From JAVBLP01 sp052034625 (GTDB lineage: Bacteria; Elusimicrobiota; Endomicrobiia; Endomicrobiales; Endomicrobiaceae): a stretch of 64,000 bases of DNA. Shown here one piece after another: positions 32,454 through 40,073 of the stretch; the first letter of the stretch is position 1; each line of letters opens with the position of its first letter. Below the pieces are notes generated by a model. That model was not told where the DNA came from, did not search any database, and worked only from the letters and a program-made list of their open reading frames with translations. The stretch covers positions 62,001-126,000 of the forward strand of contig JBPOII010000002.1 in assembly GCA_052034625.1 (NCBI GenBank). Reading direction: 5' to 3'. Made by a program: the position numbers and the translations under genes.

Positions 32454-34034
32454 ATGGAAGATAAAAATGAAGAACTTTATAATTATGCCAAAGAAGGTCA
32501 TGAATATTATTTGAAGGCAGAGAGCTTTGAGCTTAAAAGAAATTACCAAGATGCTAAAGTGAATTATATTAAATCTATTGAAATTTATGAAAATATCATC
32601 AAGATTGATCCAAAAAATGAAGATGCCTTCTCTAGTTTAGTATTTCATTATTTTCACTTGGGAACCATTCTTTCCCATTTAAAAGAATACAAAGAAGCTA
32701 TAGAAAGCTTTAAGAAATCTATTGAAAACTCAAAAAAACTTCTGGAAGTTAATTTTGACTATTGGAGTACATTAGGCTTTCGTTACCTGGGAAATGCTTT
32801 TTGGGGATTAGGAAAAATTTATTTTGTTTTTAATGAATATGAAAGTGCTAAAAATATCTTCAAGGAAGCTCTTGAATACTTTAAAAAAATCAATGATGAG
32901 ATTCAAGTGCCATTATCTTTTTTGATGCTGGGATATGTTTATTTTAATTTAAAAGAATTTAAAAATGCTAAAGATAGTTTCAAAGAAGCTCTTGAACGCT
33001 ATAAGATATTTATTGAAAATATGAAGACAAATATTGACAAAAAAAACATTGAAAACGTATGGGAGTATTGGGGTTTTGATCCAAGTTATTGTCGTAATAA
33101 TAATGTTGATTCAAAAGAACTTGATGAATATAAAAAAAGGTTCTATTTTTCTTTTCAAAAATTTAATTCTTTGAATTTTGGAGATATTTATTTTGATTTG
33201 GCATGCACACATTTTAATTTAAAAGAATATGAGGAAGCTGAAGAAATTTTCAAGAAAGTTATTGAAAAATACAATGATGCAATTAAAAGCAATCCAAAAA
33301 ACAAAGAAGCTCTTGTAAATTTGGGAATTGCTTATTTAAATTTAGGGAAAACATATTCTAATTTAAATAAACACAAAGATGCCGGCGAGAATTACAATAA
33401 TGCCATTGAAAAACTCTGCAAAGCTTATTCTTTTAAAAGTAAAGAGCTTAATCCTTTTATTATAAATTCTCTTTTAATTTTTATTAATAAAGATGATAAA
33501 GATTATTTATTATTTAATTTTACGGACAAATTAAAAGATATAGACAGTTTTTTTATTGAATTGATTTGCAGATATCAAGAGATTATAAAAAACAAAAATG
33601 AAGAAGAACAAAAAAACTATAAAGAGCTTTTATACAGTATTTACGATCTTTTTGAAAGTTTAAGATTAAATGAAAAAAACGATGATAAATATATTTATCA
33701 TTATACGCATAAAAGCATAGTAAACAATCAAAAGCTTTGCCTTTATTCCAAAGAATCAAAAGAAAATAAGACTTTTTTTGATTTTTTAAAGAAAAAAGCA
33801 GAAGAAAAAACTGAATTAAAAGATTTTATTGAAAAAATATCCCAATACAAAGATACAAATATTTTTACAAACTCTTTAACACAATCAAAAGATAATATTA
33901 CTCTTGAAAATGATAATGAAATTGCAATAAAAGCAAAAAAGTTTAATAAAACTATAAGCGGCGGATTAAAAATTGCTCATGGCAAAAAACTGATCTTTTA
34001 TTTTCTTTATATTCTGCTGCAACATATTCCATAA
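32454..34034 (+). CDS. TPR-repeat protein, C-terminus altered by a frameshift
   Basis: Several tetratricopeptide repeats are visible, for example YQDAKVNYIKSIEIYENIIK, YKEAIESFKKSIENSKKLLE, YESAKNIFKEALEYFKKI, FKNAKDSFKEALERYK and YEEAEEIFKKVIEKY, over residues about 25-310. No signal peptide is seen, so it is probably cytosolic. The region from about 340 on is not recognised. GGCGGTGG lies before the ATG. The original frame ends at 34034, but codon use and a continuous frame show that the real 3' part continues to 34366 in the -1 frame. The shift is at AAAAAA (33984-33989). The last 16 or so residues of this reading are therefore out of frame. Confidence 0.8.
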   Translation: MEDKNEELYNYAKEGHEYYLKAESFELKRNYQDAKVNYIKSIEIYENIIKIDPKNEDAFSSLVFHYFHLGTILSHLKEYKEAIESFKKSIENSKKLLEVNFDYWSTLGFRYLGNAFWGLGKIYFVFNEYESAKNIFKEALEYFKKINDEIQVPLSFLMLGYVYFNLKEFKNAKDSFKEALERYKIFIENMKTNIDKKNIENVWEYWGFDPSYCRNNNVDSKELDEYKKRFYFSFQKFNSLNFGDIYFDLACTHFNLKEYEEAEEIFKKVIEKYNDAIKSNPKNKEALVNLGIAYLNLGKTYSNLNKHKDAGENYNNAIEKLCKAYSFKSKELNPFIINSLLIFINKDDKDYLLFNFTDKLKDIDSFFIELICRYQEIIKNKNEEEQKNYKELLYSIYDLFESLRLNEKNDDKYIYHYTHKSIVNNQKLCLYSKESKENKTFFDFLKKKAEEKTELKDFIEKISQYKDTNIFTNSLTQSKDNITLENDNEIAIKAKKFNKTISGGLKIAHGKKLIFYFLYILLQHIP

Positions 34035-34366
34035 ACAGTCTTACTGAAAGTTTTTCTATCGGAAAAGAAAGAACTAATGATGATATTCCAATAGAAAATC
34101 TTGGTTTATACAAGGTTTTATATTTATCAAAAGATGATAATTTAGAAAAATTAAATAAAATTTATGATTGCTTAAATAATATCAGTAAAGAAGATTTAAA
34201 AAACAAAGAAATCATAAATTTAATAGCTTCTTCTTTAATGCCTTTAAAGTATTTAATAAAAGATGAAAGTTATAGCCATGAAAAAGAAGTAATACTTATA
34301 TATTTGCCCGGCAAAAACTTTATTCCGTTAATAGACGAAAAAGGCGATTTTTATATAGAAGCCTAA
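33983..34366 (+). pseudogene. Displaced 3' part of the TPR gene
   Basis: From the A6 tract on, the -1 frame is open for about 127 codons to TAA at 34364-34366 and looks protein-like: FSLYSAATYSINSLTESF, LYKVLYLSKDDNLEKLN, EVILIYLPGKNFIPLID. It has no start codon or ribosome binding site of its own. Restoring one base in the A-run would join it to the TPR protein and give about 637 residues. Confidence 0.75.
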
Positions 34367-34420
34367 TTTATTCTTTTAACAGAGAAAGAATTTATATCAA
34401 AACAAAACTAAAATTTACTT

Positions 34421-35566
34421 TTATCCTATAATTTCCAATAGCTTTTCAATATCTTCTTTTTGATGTGTGGCTATTAGTGATATTCTTATTCTTGCAGAGT
34501 TTTTAGCAACTGTAGGAAAGCGTATCGCCGGTGCATAAATACCGTTTTCTAACAGTTTTTGTGATATTTTAGCGGTATTTTCTATATCGCCTATGATGAC
34601 AGGTATAATTTGCGACTTTGAATTTGAAGTATATCCTTTTTCTGCAAGTTTTGTGCGTAAAGTATTTGAAATATTATGCAAATGCTCTCTTTTATCATCA
34701 CTTCTTTTAATTATTTCAAGTGATTTTAAAGCTGCCGCACAAATTGCCGGAGAAACAGCGGTAGTATAAATAAATGCTCTGCTTTTATTTATTAAATAAT
34801 CAATAAATTTTCGGCTTGAACATACAAAACCGCCTTGAACACCAAAAGCTTTTGACAATGTGCCTATGATAATATCGGCTTTTTCCGATATGTCAAGTTC
34901 ATCTGTAAGACCTCTGCCTTCTTTGCCGAAAAGTCCGGTAGAATGAGCTTCATCTATAATACTTGCCGCCCCATATTTGATACATAAATCAATGAATTCT
35001 TTTAAAGGGGCAATATCTCCGTCCATTGAAAAAACAGATTCTGTAACAGCAATTTTAAGTTTATAATCTCTTGTTCTTTTAAGCACTTTTTCTAAAGAGT
35101 TCATATCGCAGTGATCATAAACAAAAATGCGGGCTCCTGAAAGTTTTGCACCGTCCCATAAAGAAGCATGATTGAGTTTATCCATTATTATGCAGGTATT
35201 TTCAATATTTCCCAAAGCACTTAAAACGCCGAGATTTGTTTGATAACCGCTTGGAAAAACTAAAGCCGCTTCTTTATTTTTAAATTCCGCTAAAGCTGTT
35301 TCCAGATCTTTATGAGGTTTTAGATAACCGCCTACCAAACGGGAAGAAGTTCCGCCAAAACCGTATTTTTCAATTGCTTCCGCGGCAGCTTTATTTATTT
35401 CACTATCGCCGGCAAGCCCTAAATAATTATTTGATGAAAAATTAATATACTCTTTCCCATTATGCATAACTTTTGCTGACGGGGCAGAGTCAATAAGCCT
35501 AAGTTCTCTAAAAAGTCCGGCTTTTTGAATTTCAGATAATTTATTGTCTAAAATTTCTTCTAACAT
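34421..35566 (-). CDS. bioF: 8-amino-7-oxononanoate synthase-like alpha-oxoamine synthase
   Basis: This PLP enzyme joins an acyl thioester (pimeloyl in biotin synthesis) to alanine with loss of CO2. It has FSSNNYLGLAG, DEAHSTGLFG, the lysine-containing GTLSKAFGVQGGF and the C-terminal substrate block RISLIATHQKEDI. Length (381 aa) fits BioF better than serine palmitoyltransferase. The start is ATG 35566 with AGGAG seven bases before; upstream in-frame codons are repeat DNA. bioB lies 3.4 kb upstream on the same strand, supporting biotin synthesis. A different alpha-oxoamine product remains possible because a ketosynthase and an SDR are nearer. Confidence 0.82.
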   Translation of the reverse strand: MLEEILDNKLSEIQKAGLFRELRLIDSAPSAKVMHNGKEYINFSSNNYLGLAGDSEINKAAAEAIEKYGFGGTSSRLVGGYLKPHKDLETALAEFKNKEAALVFPSGYQTNLGVLSALGNIENTCIIMDKLNHASLWDGAKLSGARIFVYDHCDMNSLEKVLKRTRDYKLKIAVTESVFSMDGDIAPLKEFIDLCIKYGAASIIDEAHSTGLFGKEGRGLTDELDISEKADIIIGTLSKAFGVQGGFVCSSRKFIDYLINKSRAFIYTTAVSPAICAAALKSLEIIKRSDDKREHLHNISNTLRTKLAEKGYTSNSKSQIIPVIIGDIENTAKISQKLLENGIYAPAIRFPTVAKNSARIRISLIATHQKEDIEKLLEIIG

Positions 35567-35579
35567 TTTTACTCCTGTT

Positions 35580-35700
35580 TTAAATGGATTCTGCGAGGGG
35601 CTTCGTCCCCGCAGAAAGACAACCACGGCTATTAACTGCTTTAACATGGATTCCCGATTACGAATTTCGGGGATGACACAACAAAAGACAATTACAAATT
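35580..35700 (-). repeat. Short dispersed palindromic repeats between SDR and bioF
   Basis: A TCTGCGAGGGG-CTTCG-TCCCCGCAGA hairpin lies at 35588-35613. It is followed by a CGGCTATTAACTGCTTTAA tail, and then by a GGATTCCCGATTACG...CGGGGATGACA element at 35647-35680. Both types recur at 10.4, 11.1, 38.5 and 60.0 kb. Confidence 0.7.
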
Positions 35701-35714
35701 ACGAATTAACTGCC

Positions 35715-36416
35715 TTATAGTGTTCTTGAATCGATATTAAAAACTTGTCCGGAAACGGTTTTTAAAGATGAAAGCATATAAACAAATTCCGCAAGTTCAT
35801 TCATATCCGTAGTTGTACCTAAAACGCTTTGCTCTTTTACTTTATCGGCATAATCGCTGCCTGTTGTTTTTCCCATAGATGTAAGATGAAAGCCCGGTAA
35901 AACGGCATTTACGGTTATGCCGAAACGCCCGGCTTCTTTTGCAATTGTTTTTGTTAAAGCTATAACTCCGGCTTTTGATGCATTATAATTTGCCGCACCG
36001 AAATTTCCTGTTAAAGCCGCTCTTGAAGATATATTTATAATAGAGCCCGAACGCTTTTTTATCATAAAAGATAAAACTTCTTTTGTCATATAAAAAGTTC
36101 CGTTCAAATTTGTTGAAATGACAGAATCCCACATTTCAGGTGTCATTTTAAATATGGTTTTGTCGGCATTTATAGCGGCATTGTTTATAAGACAATCTAT
36201 ACTGCCAAATGCCTCTATGGAAATTTTTACAAATGTTTTTACTTCTTCATATTTAGAGATATCACATTGAAAGAATTTAGCATTTTGTATTGAAAGATCA
36301 GGCTTATTTGTTTTATAACAGCCGCAGACATTCCAGCCTTTTTGCGAAAAATGTAAAGCGAGTGCTTTACCTATTCCGCGTGATATACCTGTAATTAAAA
36401 CTGTTTTTTTATTCAT
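35715..36416 (-). CDS. FabG-like short-chain dehydrogenase/reductase
   Basis: This 233-residue SDR has TGISRGIG (9-16), NNAA, and the catalytic Ser and Tyr-Lys in NISSRAALTG and NYNASKAG. It is distinct from the operon FabG at 31566-32306. It lies between a ketosynthase/DUF5672 pair and bioF on the same strand. A role in reducing a dedicated acyl-ACP intermediate, either for the pimeloyl chain or for the polyene, is inferred from position. Confidence 0.85.
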   Translation of the reverse strand: MNKKTVLITGISRGIGKALALHFSQKGWNVCGCYKTNKPDLSIQNAKFFQCDISKYEEVKTFVKISIEAFGSIDCLINNAAINADKTIFKMTPEMWDSVISTNLNGTFYMTKEVLSFMIKKRSGSIINISSRAALTGNFGAANYNASKAGVIALTKTIAKEAGRFGITVNAVLPGFHLTSMGKTTGSDYADKVKEQSVLGTTTDMNELAEFVYMLSSLKTVSGQVFNIDSRTL

Positions 36417-36439
36417 TTTTTATTCCTGTATTTTTTTAA

Positions 36440-36485
36440 AGGCAGATGTTTCAGTTCGGCACTTTTAGTGCCTCTCTCAACATGA
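36440..36485 (-). repeat. Short palindromic repeat with GGCAC/GTGCC hairpin
   Basis: The element reads AAGGCAGATGTTTCAG, then GGCAC-TTTTA-GTGCC, then TCTCTCAACATGAC. Other copies keep the flanks, but two of them (near 10335 and 10552) have GCGG/CCGC as the stem. Confidence 0.7.
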
Positions 36486-36514
36486 CAACAAACACTTTCG
36501 TTTTCTCATTGTCT

Positions 36515-37288
36515 TTATTTGTATTTTGCTAAAACATCATATTTTTTACGTATCTTTTTAACTATCGGCTTTAAAAAAGTGCCGTTAAGATATGTAAAAG
36601 GTTTATTTAAAAACAAATATTTTAACCACACCCTGCCGAAACGCTTATTTTTAAAGTTTTCACCGAAATAATCGTGGAACATAAAAGTTTTAAGCCCTTC
36701 ATTTTCCGGTATAGGTGCTTCCCTGCTGAAATGTTTTGCTATAGCCAAAGGAGCAAATTGCATACCTGCCGCTTCAAAAAGATGTCTGTATTTTATGCAT
36801 ATAAGCAGATCTTCATTATATAAGCCATTTATGCCGGATTCAAAAGGGATATTATCTTTTGACGGAAATTCCATAAGTTTTTTTGACCGAAGTGAAGCGC
36901 CATTACCTACTCTGCATATTTTGCCGTGAATATCTTTAAAAGATTTCAGTTCCGGCCAGGACGCACCGACATAATCATATCTTAAAAATTCATCTTTCCA
37001 CAATTGTGGGTTTATTACAAAACCGTCATAGTGGATTATCAGCGCAAATTCAGTTTTTATATATTTATGGACATCATACATTAATTTATAGCTGAATTCG
37101 TCCATACTCTTATTGCGTGAAGTGTGTTCATAACGGATATTTGACGGCAGATAAAAAGGTTTTTTATGGCTGATAAAAACAGCATCGCCAAATTCTATAT
37201 CTTTCATGCTGTATTTCATCGCTTGGACGGTTTCATATAAATTTGTGCAAGCCAAAGCCGTTAAAGTTACATTTTTAAGTTTTAACAT
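36515..37288 (-). CDS. DUF5672-like putative glycosyltransferase
   Basis: A protein of about 257 residues with the DUF5672 pattern. IIHYDGFVINPQLWKDEFL is followed by YDYVGASWP and, further on, VGNGASLRSKKLMEFP. Such proteins are related to GT-A glycosyltransferases and occur in surface polysaccharide loci. The ATG at 37286-37288 is five bases after the stop of the ketosynthase gene, so they are co-translated. A reading beginning nine codons earlier overlaps that stop and is less likely. Its substrate is unknown. Confidence 0.7.
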   Translation of the reverse strand: MLKLKNVTLTALACTNLYETVQAMKYSMKDIEFGDAVFISHKKPFYLPSNIRYEHTSRNKSMDEFSYKLMYDVHKYIKTEFALIIHYDGFVINPQLWKDEFLRYDYVGASWPELKSFKDIHGKICRVGNGASLRSKKLMEFPSKDNIPFESGINGLYNEDLLICIKYRHLFEAAGMQFAPLAIAKHFSREAPIPENEGLKTFMFHDYFGENFKNKRFGRVWLKYLFLNKPFTYLNGTFLKPIVKKIRKKYDVLAKYK

Positions 37289-37293
37289 TTTTA

Positions 37294-38409
37294 TCAGTAA
37301 ATGCCTTCCGTCCACGGTTTTTTAAAATACAAAGCCGCACCTTGACCGCCAAAGCCGAAAGAAAGAGATAATGCCGACATTATTGTTTTATTTTTGATAG
37401 CGGCAGGCGTATAATTCAAACCGAAAGGAATATCGGTTTCGTGAAAGTTTGCTGTAGGCGGAATAGTATTGTTTTTTAATGCAAGTATAGAAAAAATTGC
37501 GCCTGCCATTGCCGAAACACCCAAAAGATGGCCTGTAGCACCCTTTGTGGATGACAGCGGAATTTTTGAAGCATTTTCAAAACTTTTACTTATTGCCATA
37601 CTTTCATAATGATCATTAAGTTTTGTGCCTGTACCGTGCATATGTACAAATTCCGGTATTTCGCCGTTTACTGCTTTTTTTATTATCTTTTCCATACCGG
37701 ATGACGAACTTATTGAAAGAAGATTGTCGGAAAACATTCCGCAAGATCTGCCTGCTATTTCACAGTAAATATTTGCTCCGCGGAAAACTGCCTTTTTCAT
37801 ATCTTCTATAATTATAAAACCGGCACCTTCGCCTATACCAAAACCGTCTCTGTCTTTATCAAAAGGTTTTACGCCGTTTTTAGACAAAACGCCCATGTTT
37901 TTAAATGAATTTATATAAAGCGGATGTATGGATGTTTCAGCTGTGCCGCATATAACGGCATCACATTCTCCCTCTTCTATCATACGGCAGCCTTGAATGA
38001 TATTGAGAGCACCCGTAGCACATGCCGCAGAAGAGCAAGAGGCCGGTCCACATATACCCATTAACTTCCTTAAAGAGCCATAAAGAGAGCTTTCTGCATT
38101 AAAACTGCGGCTGAAAAGATTAAATTTGCTTTCGCCTACAGAAATGCCGATGCGTTCAGGCTCATATCCGGCATTATCAAGCCCTGCTTCAGATGCCGCT
38201 CCGTTTACCGCAAGAAAAGCCATAGCAAGCTGACGCATAGGTTCTTCTAAAGAGATCTCTTCCACGCGTGCAAGAAAAGCACCATCGGATATTTCATAGC
38301 GTACTTGAGATTCGCCCTGAATAAGCCGCTGCCAATTTAAATCTTTTCCTATGCCCAAAGGCGTTATTATACCCATGCCCGTTACGGCAATTTTTGTCAT
38401 TTTTTTCAT
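37294..38409 (-). CDS. Third beta-ketoacyl-ACP synthase
   Basis: This 371-residue condensing enzyme has Cys130 in SSAACATGAL, His in VHMHGTGTKLND and His in GATGHLLGV, all catalytic residues being present. It is shorter than the other two in this window and lies outside the main operon, upstream of DUF5672, SDR and bioF genes. It could be the extra ketosynthase (ApeR-like) of the polyene pathway, or a dedicated enzyme for the biotin pimeloyl chain. Position alone does not decide. Confidence 0.85.
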   Translation of the reverse strand: MKKMTKIAVTGMGIITPLGIGKDLNWQRLIQGESQVRYEISDGAFLARVEEISLEEPMRQLAMAFLAVNGAASEAGLDNAGYEPERIGISVGESKFNLFSRSFNAESSLYGSLRKLMGICGPASCSSAACATGALNIIQGCRMIEEGECDAVICGTAETSIHPLYINSFKNMGVLSKNGVKPFDKDRDGFGIGEGAGFIIIEDMKKAVFRGANIYCEIAGRSCGMFSDNLLSISSSSGMEKIIKKAVNGEIPEFVHMHGTGTKLNDHYESMAISKSFENASKIPLSSTKGATGHLLGVSAMAGAIFSILALKNNTIPPTANFHETDIPFGLNYTPAAIKNKTIMSALSLSFGFGGQGAALYFKKPWTEGIY

Positions 38410-38460
38410 TTTTTGTTTTAAATACTTACTATTATATTAGAGTTCAATATTTTCGTTCTT

Positions 38461-38620
38461 TGTCACCCTGCACAAGGAATTTTTCCGCAGTTGCAGGGTC
38501 TATAAAATAAAGCTATGGATTCTGCGAGGGACTTTGTCCCCGCAGAATGACAACCACGGCTATTAAGATTCCCGACTAAGACAATCGGGAAAGACAAAAG
38601 AAAAAGTTTTTTTGTCTTTG
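38461..38620 (-). repeat. Short dispersed palindromic repeats
   Basis: A CACCCTGCACAAGG...GTTGCAGGGTC element is followed by TCTGCGAGGGA-CTTTG-TCCCCGCAGA and by GATTCCCGACTAAG...CGGGAAAGAC. This belongs to the 596-base stretch 38410-39005, in which only repeats are seen. Confidence 0.7.
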
Positions 38621-38626
38621 CCTTTC

Positions 38627-38895
38627 TGCCGCCCTTTTTGCGAGCCTATGAGTGCAGAAAATATTTGTGTTTGCTTAGCACGGTTTGCGTTGTTTGAAGT
38701 AAAACACCTTTAAAGTCTTTATATGCGTTTTACAAGTTCGCAAACCGACAAATATTTTCAAACGAATGCAAACGAGGCGGCGATTTGCTCACTTTTTAAA
38801 AGTGAGGCGGGTCTAAGGGTATGGTTACCCTTGAAAGAACCGCTCTTCAGCGGCAGAGTTTTGCACACTTTTGATCGCTTGCAAAAGTGTGAAAG
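38627..38895 (+). repeat. Structured element, type II, complete copy
   Basis: This is a close copy of 17371-17636. The clamp is GCCGCC (38628-38633) with GGCGGC. The hairpin that reads TTGGGCT/AGCCCAA in the other copy is replaced here by AAGGGTA (38815-38821) pairing with TACCCTT (38826-38832), although the sequence on both sides is conserved. The element is followed by a CCCTCACC...CCGCAAGGGGCGAGG repeat at about 38901-38949. Confidence 0.88.
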
Positions 38896-39005
38896 GGCTA
38901 CCCCCTCACCTGCATTTTTCGACTGTCCCTCTCCCGCAAGGGGCGAGGGAAAAACAACGGCAAACGACAAAGACAAAAGATATTTCCTATTAATTATTGA
39001 CTGTT

Positions 39006-39941
39006 TTATTCGACTTCAAGACCCAGATCTTCTATCATTTTAATATCTGTAATCTGATCATTTCCGCTTGTTGTCAGATAGCCGCCGCTCATGATGCCGT
39101 TAGCACCTGCCTGAAAAACCATATATTGTAAACCTTTGAGATTTACTTCTCTGCCGCCGCAAATAATTATATCTTGCTTTTGCAAGATCAGCCTGAAAAT
39201 TGAGATAGTTTTTAATATCTCTTCCGGCGGGAGAGGTTCCATGTTTTCAAGAGGTGTGCCCTTTATCGGAATAAAAAAGTTCATCGGGACACTTTCCGGC
39301 TCCAATTCTTTTAAAGTAAAAGCGAGGTCTATTCTGTCTTGACGGCTTTCCCCTATTCCGAAAAGTCCGCCGCTGCATATTTTAAAACCGAGAGCTTTTG
39401 CTTTTTTTATAGTTCCAACTCTTTCGGCAAAAGTGTGCGTTGTGCAGATATTTGAAAAAAAACTTTCGGAAGTTTCAAGATTATGATGAATTTTGTTTAT
39501 GCCTGCCCTTCTTAATTTAATAAGGATATTCTCTGAAAGTCTGCCTATTGAAAGGCTGATCTTTGATACATTTGGATTTTGCCTGAAAGCATCACAAAGT
39601 GAATCAATCTCTTTTTCATTTAAATAATTTCCGCTTGAAACTATACCAAAACAGCCGGCTTTTTTACCGATAGCACTTCTTGCACTATCAACTATGACTT
39701 TCGGCTCTTTTAATGGATAGTTTTCCACATTTGAATTATTGAAAACAGATTGTGCGCAGTATTTGCAGTTTTCACTGCACTTACCTGATTTTGCATTGAT
39801 AATTGAACATATTTTTACTTTTTTACCTTTACTTGCTTCTTTTGTTTTTGAAGCGGCGGCAAAAAGTTCTTCAAGTTCAAGTTCATATAAGCTTAATGCT
39901 TCTTTTTTTGTTATTTGTTCTTTTTCCAATATTTTCTTCAT
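39006..39941 (-). CDS. bioB: Biotin synthase (radical SAM)
   Basis: BioB inserts sulfur into dethiobiotin using a [4Fe-4S] cluster with S-adenosylmethionine and a second FeS cluster. The cluster motif CSENCKYC has cysteines at 55, 59 and 62, and YCAQS follows as in all BioB. HHNLETS and the arginine block near 265 are also typical. Length (311 aa) is normal. A BirA-type operator covers the transcription start region just upstream (39970-40000). bioF is on the same strand 3.4 kb downstream; no bioA or bioD is visible in the window. Confidence 0.93.
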   Translation of the reverse strand: MKKILEKEQITKKEALSLYELELEELFAAASKTKEASKGKKVKICSIINAKSGKCSENCKYCAQSVFNNSNVENYPLKEPKVIVDSARSAIGKKAGCFGIVSSGNYLNEKEIDSLCDAFRQNPNVSKISLSIGRLSENILIKLRRAGINKIHHNLETSESFFSNICTTHTFAERVGTIKKAKALGFKICSGGLFGIGESRQDRIDLAFTLKELEPESVPMNFFIPIKGTPLENMEPLPPEEILKTISIFRLILQKQDIIICGGREVNLKGLQYMVFQAGANGIMSGGYLTTSGNDQITDIKMIEDLGLEVE

Positions 39942-39969
39942 AAATTTTATTTTCCGTATTTTGAAAACC

Positions 39970-40011
39970 TGTCAACCTTAAGCTTAACCTAAGGTTGACA
40001 GAGATATTATA
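39970..40011 (-). promoter_or_regulatory. bioB promoter with BirA-type operator
   Basis: An 11-base perfect inverted repeat, TGTCAACCTTA (39970-39980) and TAAGGTTGACA (39990-40000), has the CAACC-N15-GGTTG spacing of biotin repressor operators. On the minus strand TATAAT (40006-40011) is the -10, so the operator covers the expected start point. No good -35 is seen. Confidence 0.75.
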
Positions 40012-40038
40012 CTATAATTTTAACCTATTAATTTATAT

Positions 40039-40067
40039 TTTACACCGCTTTTAAAAATTTGTATACT
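40039..40067 (+). promoter_or_regulatory. Promoter of a leaderless antiporter gene
   Basis: TTTACA (40039-40044) and TATACT (40062-40067) are 17 bases apart. The ATG at 40074 is seven bases after the -10, exactly where transcription should start. There is no Shine-Dalgarno sequence. Confidence 0.65.
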
Positions 40068-40073
40068 CTTTCC

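Noticed and set aside
35567..35647. N-terminal extension of bioF
   Set aside because: The extra 27 codons are repeat DNA, and AGGAG marks the internal ATG at 35566.
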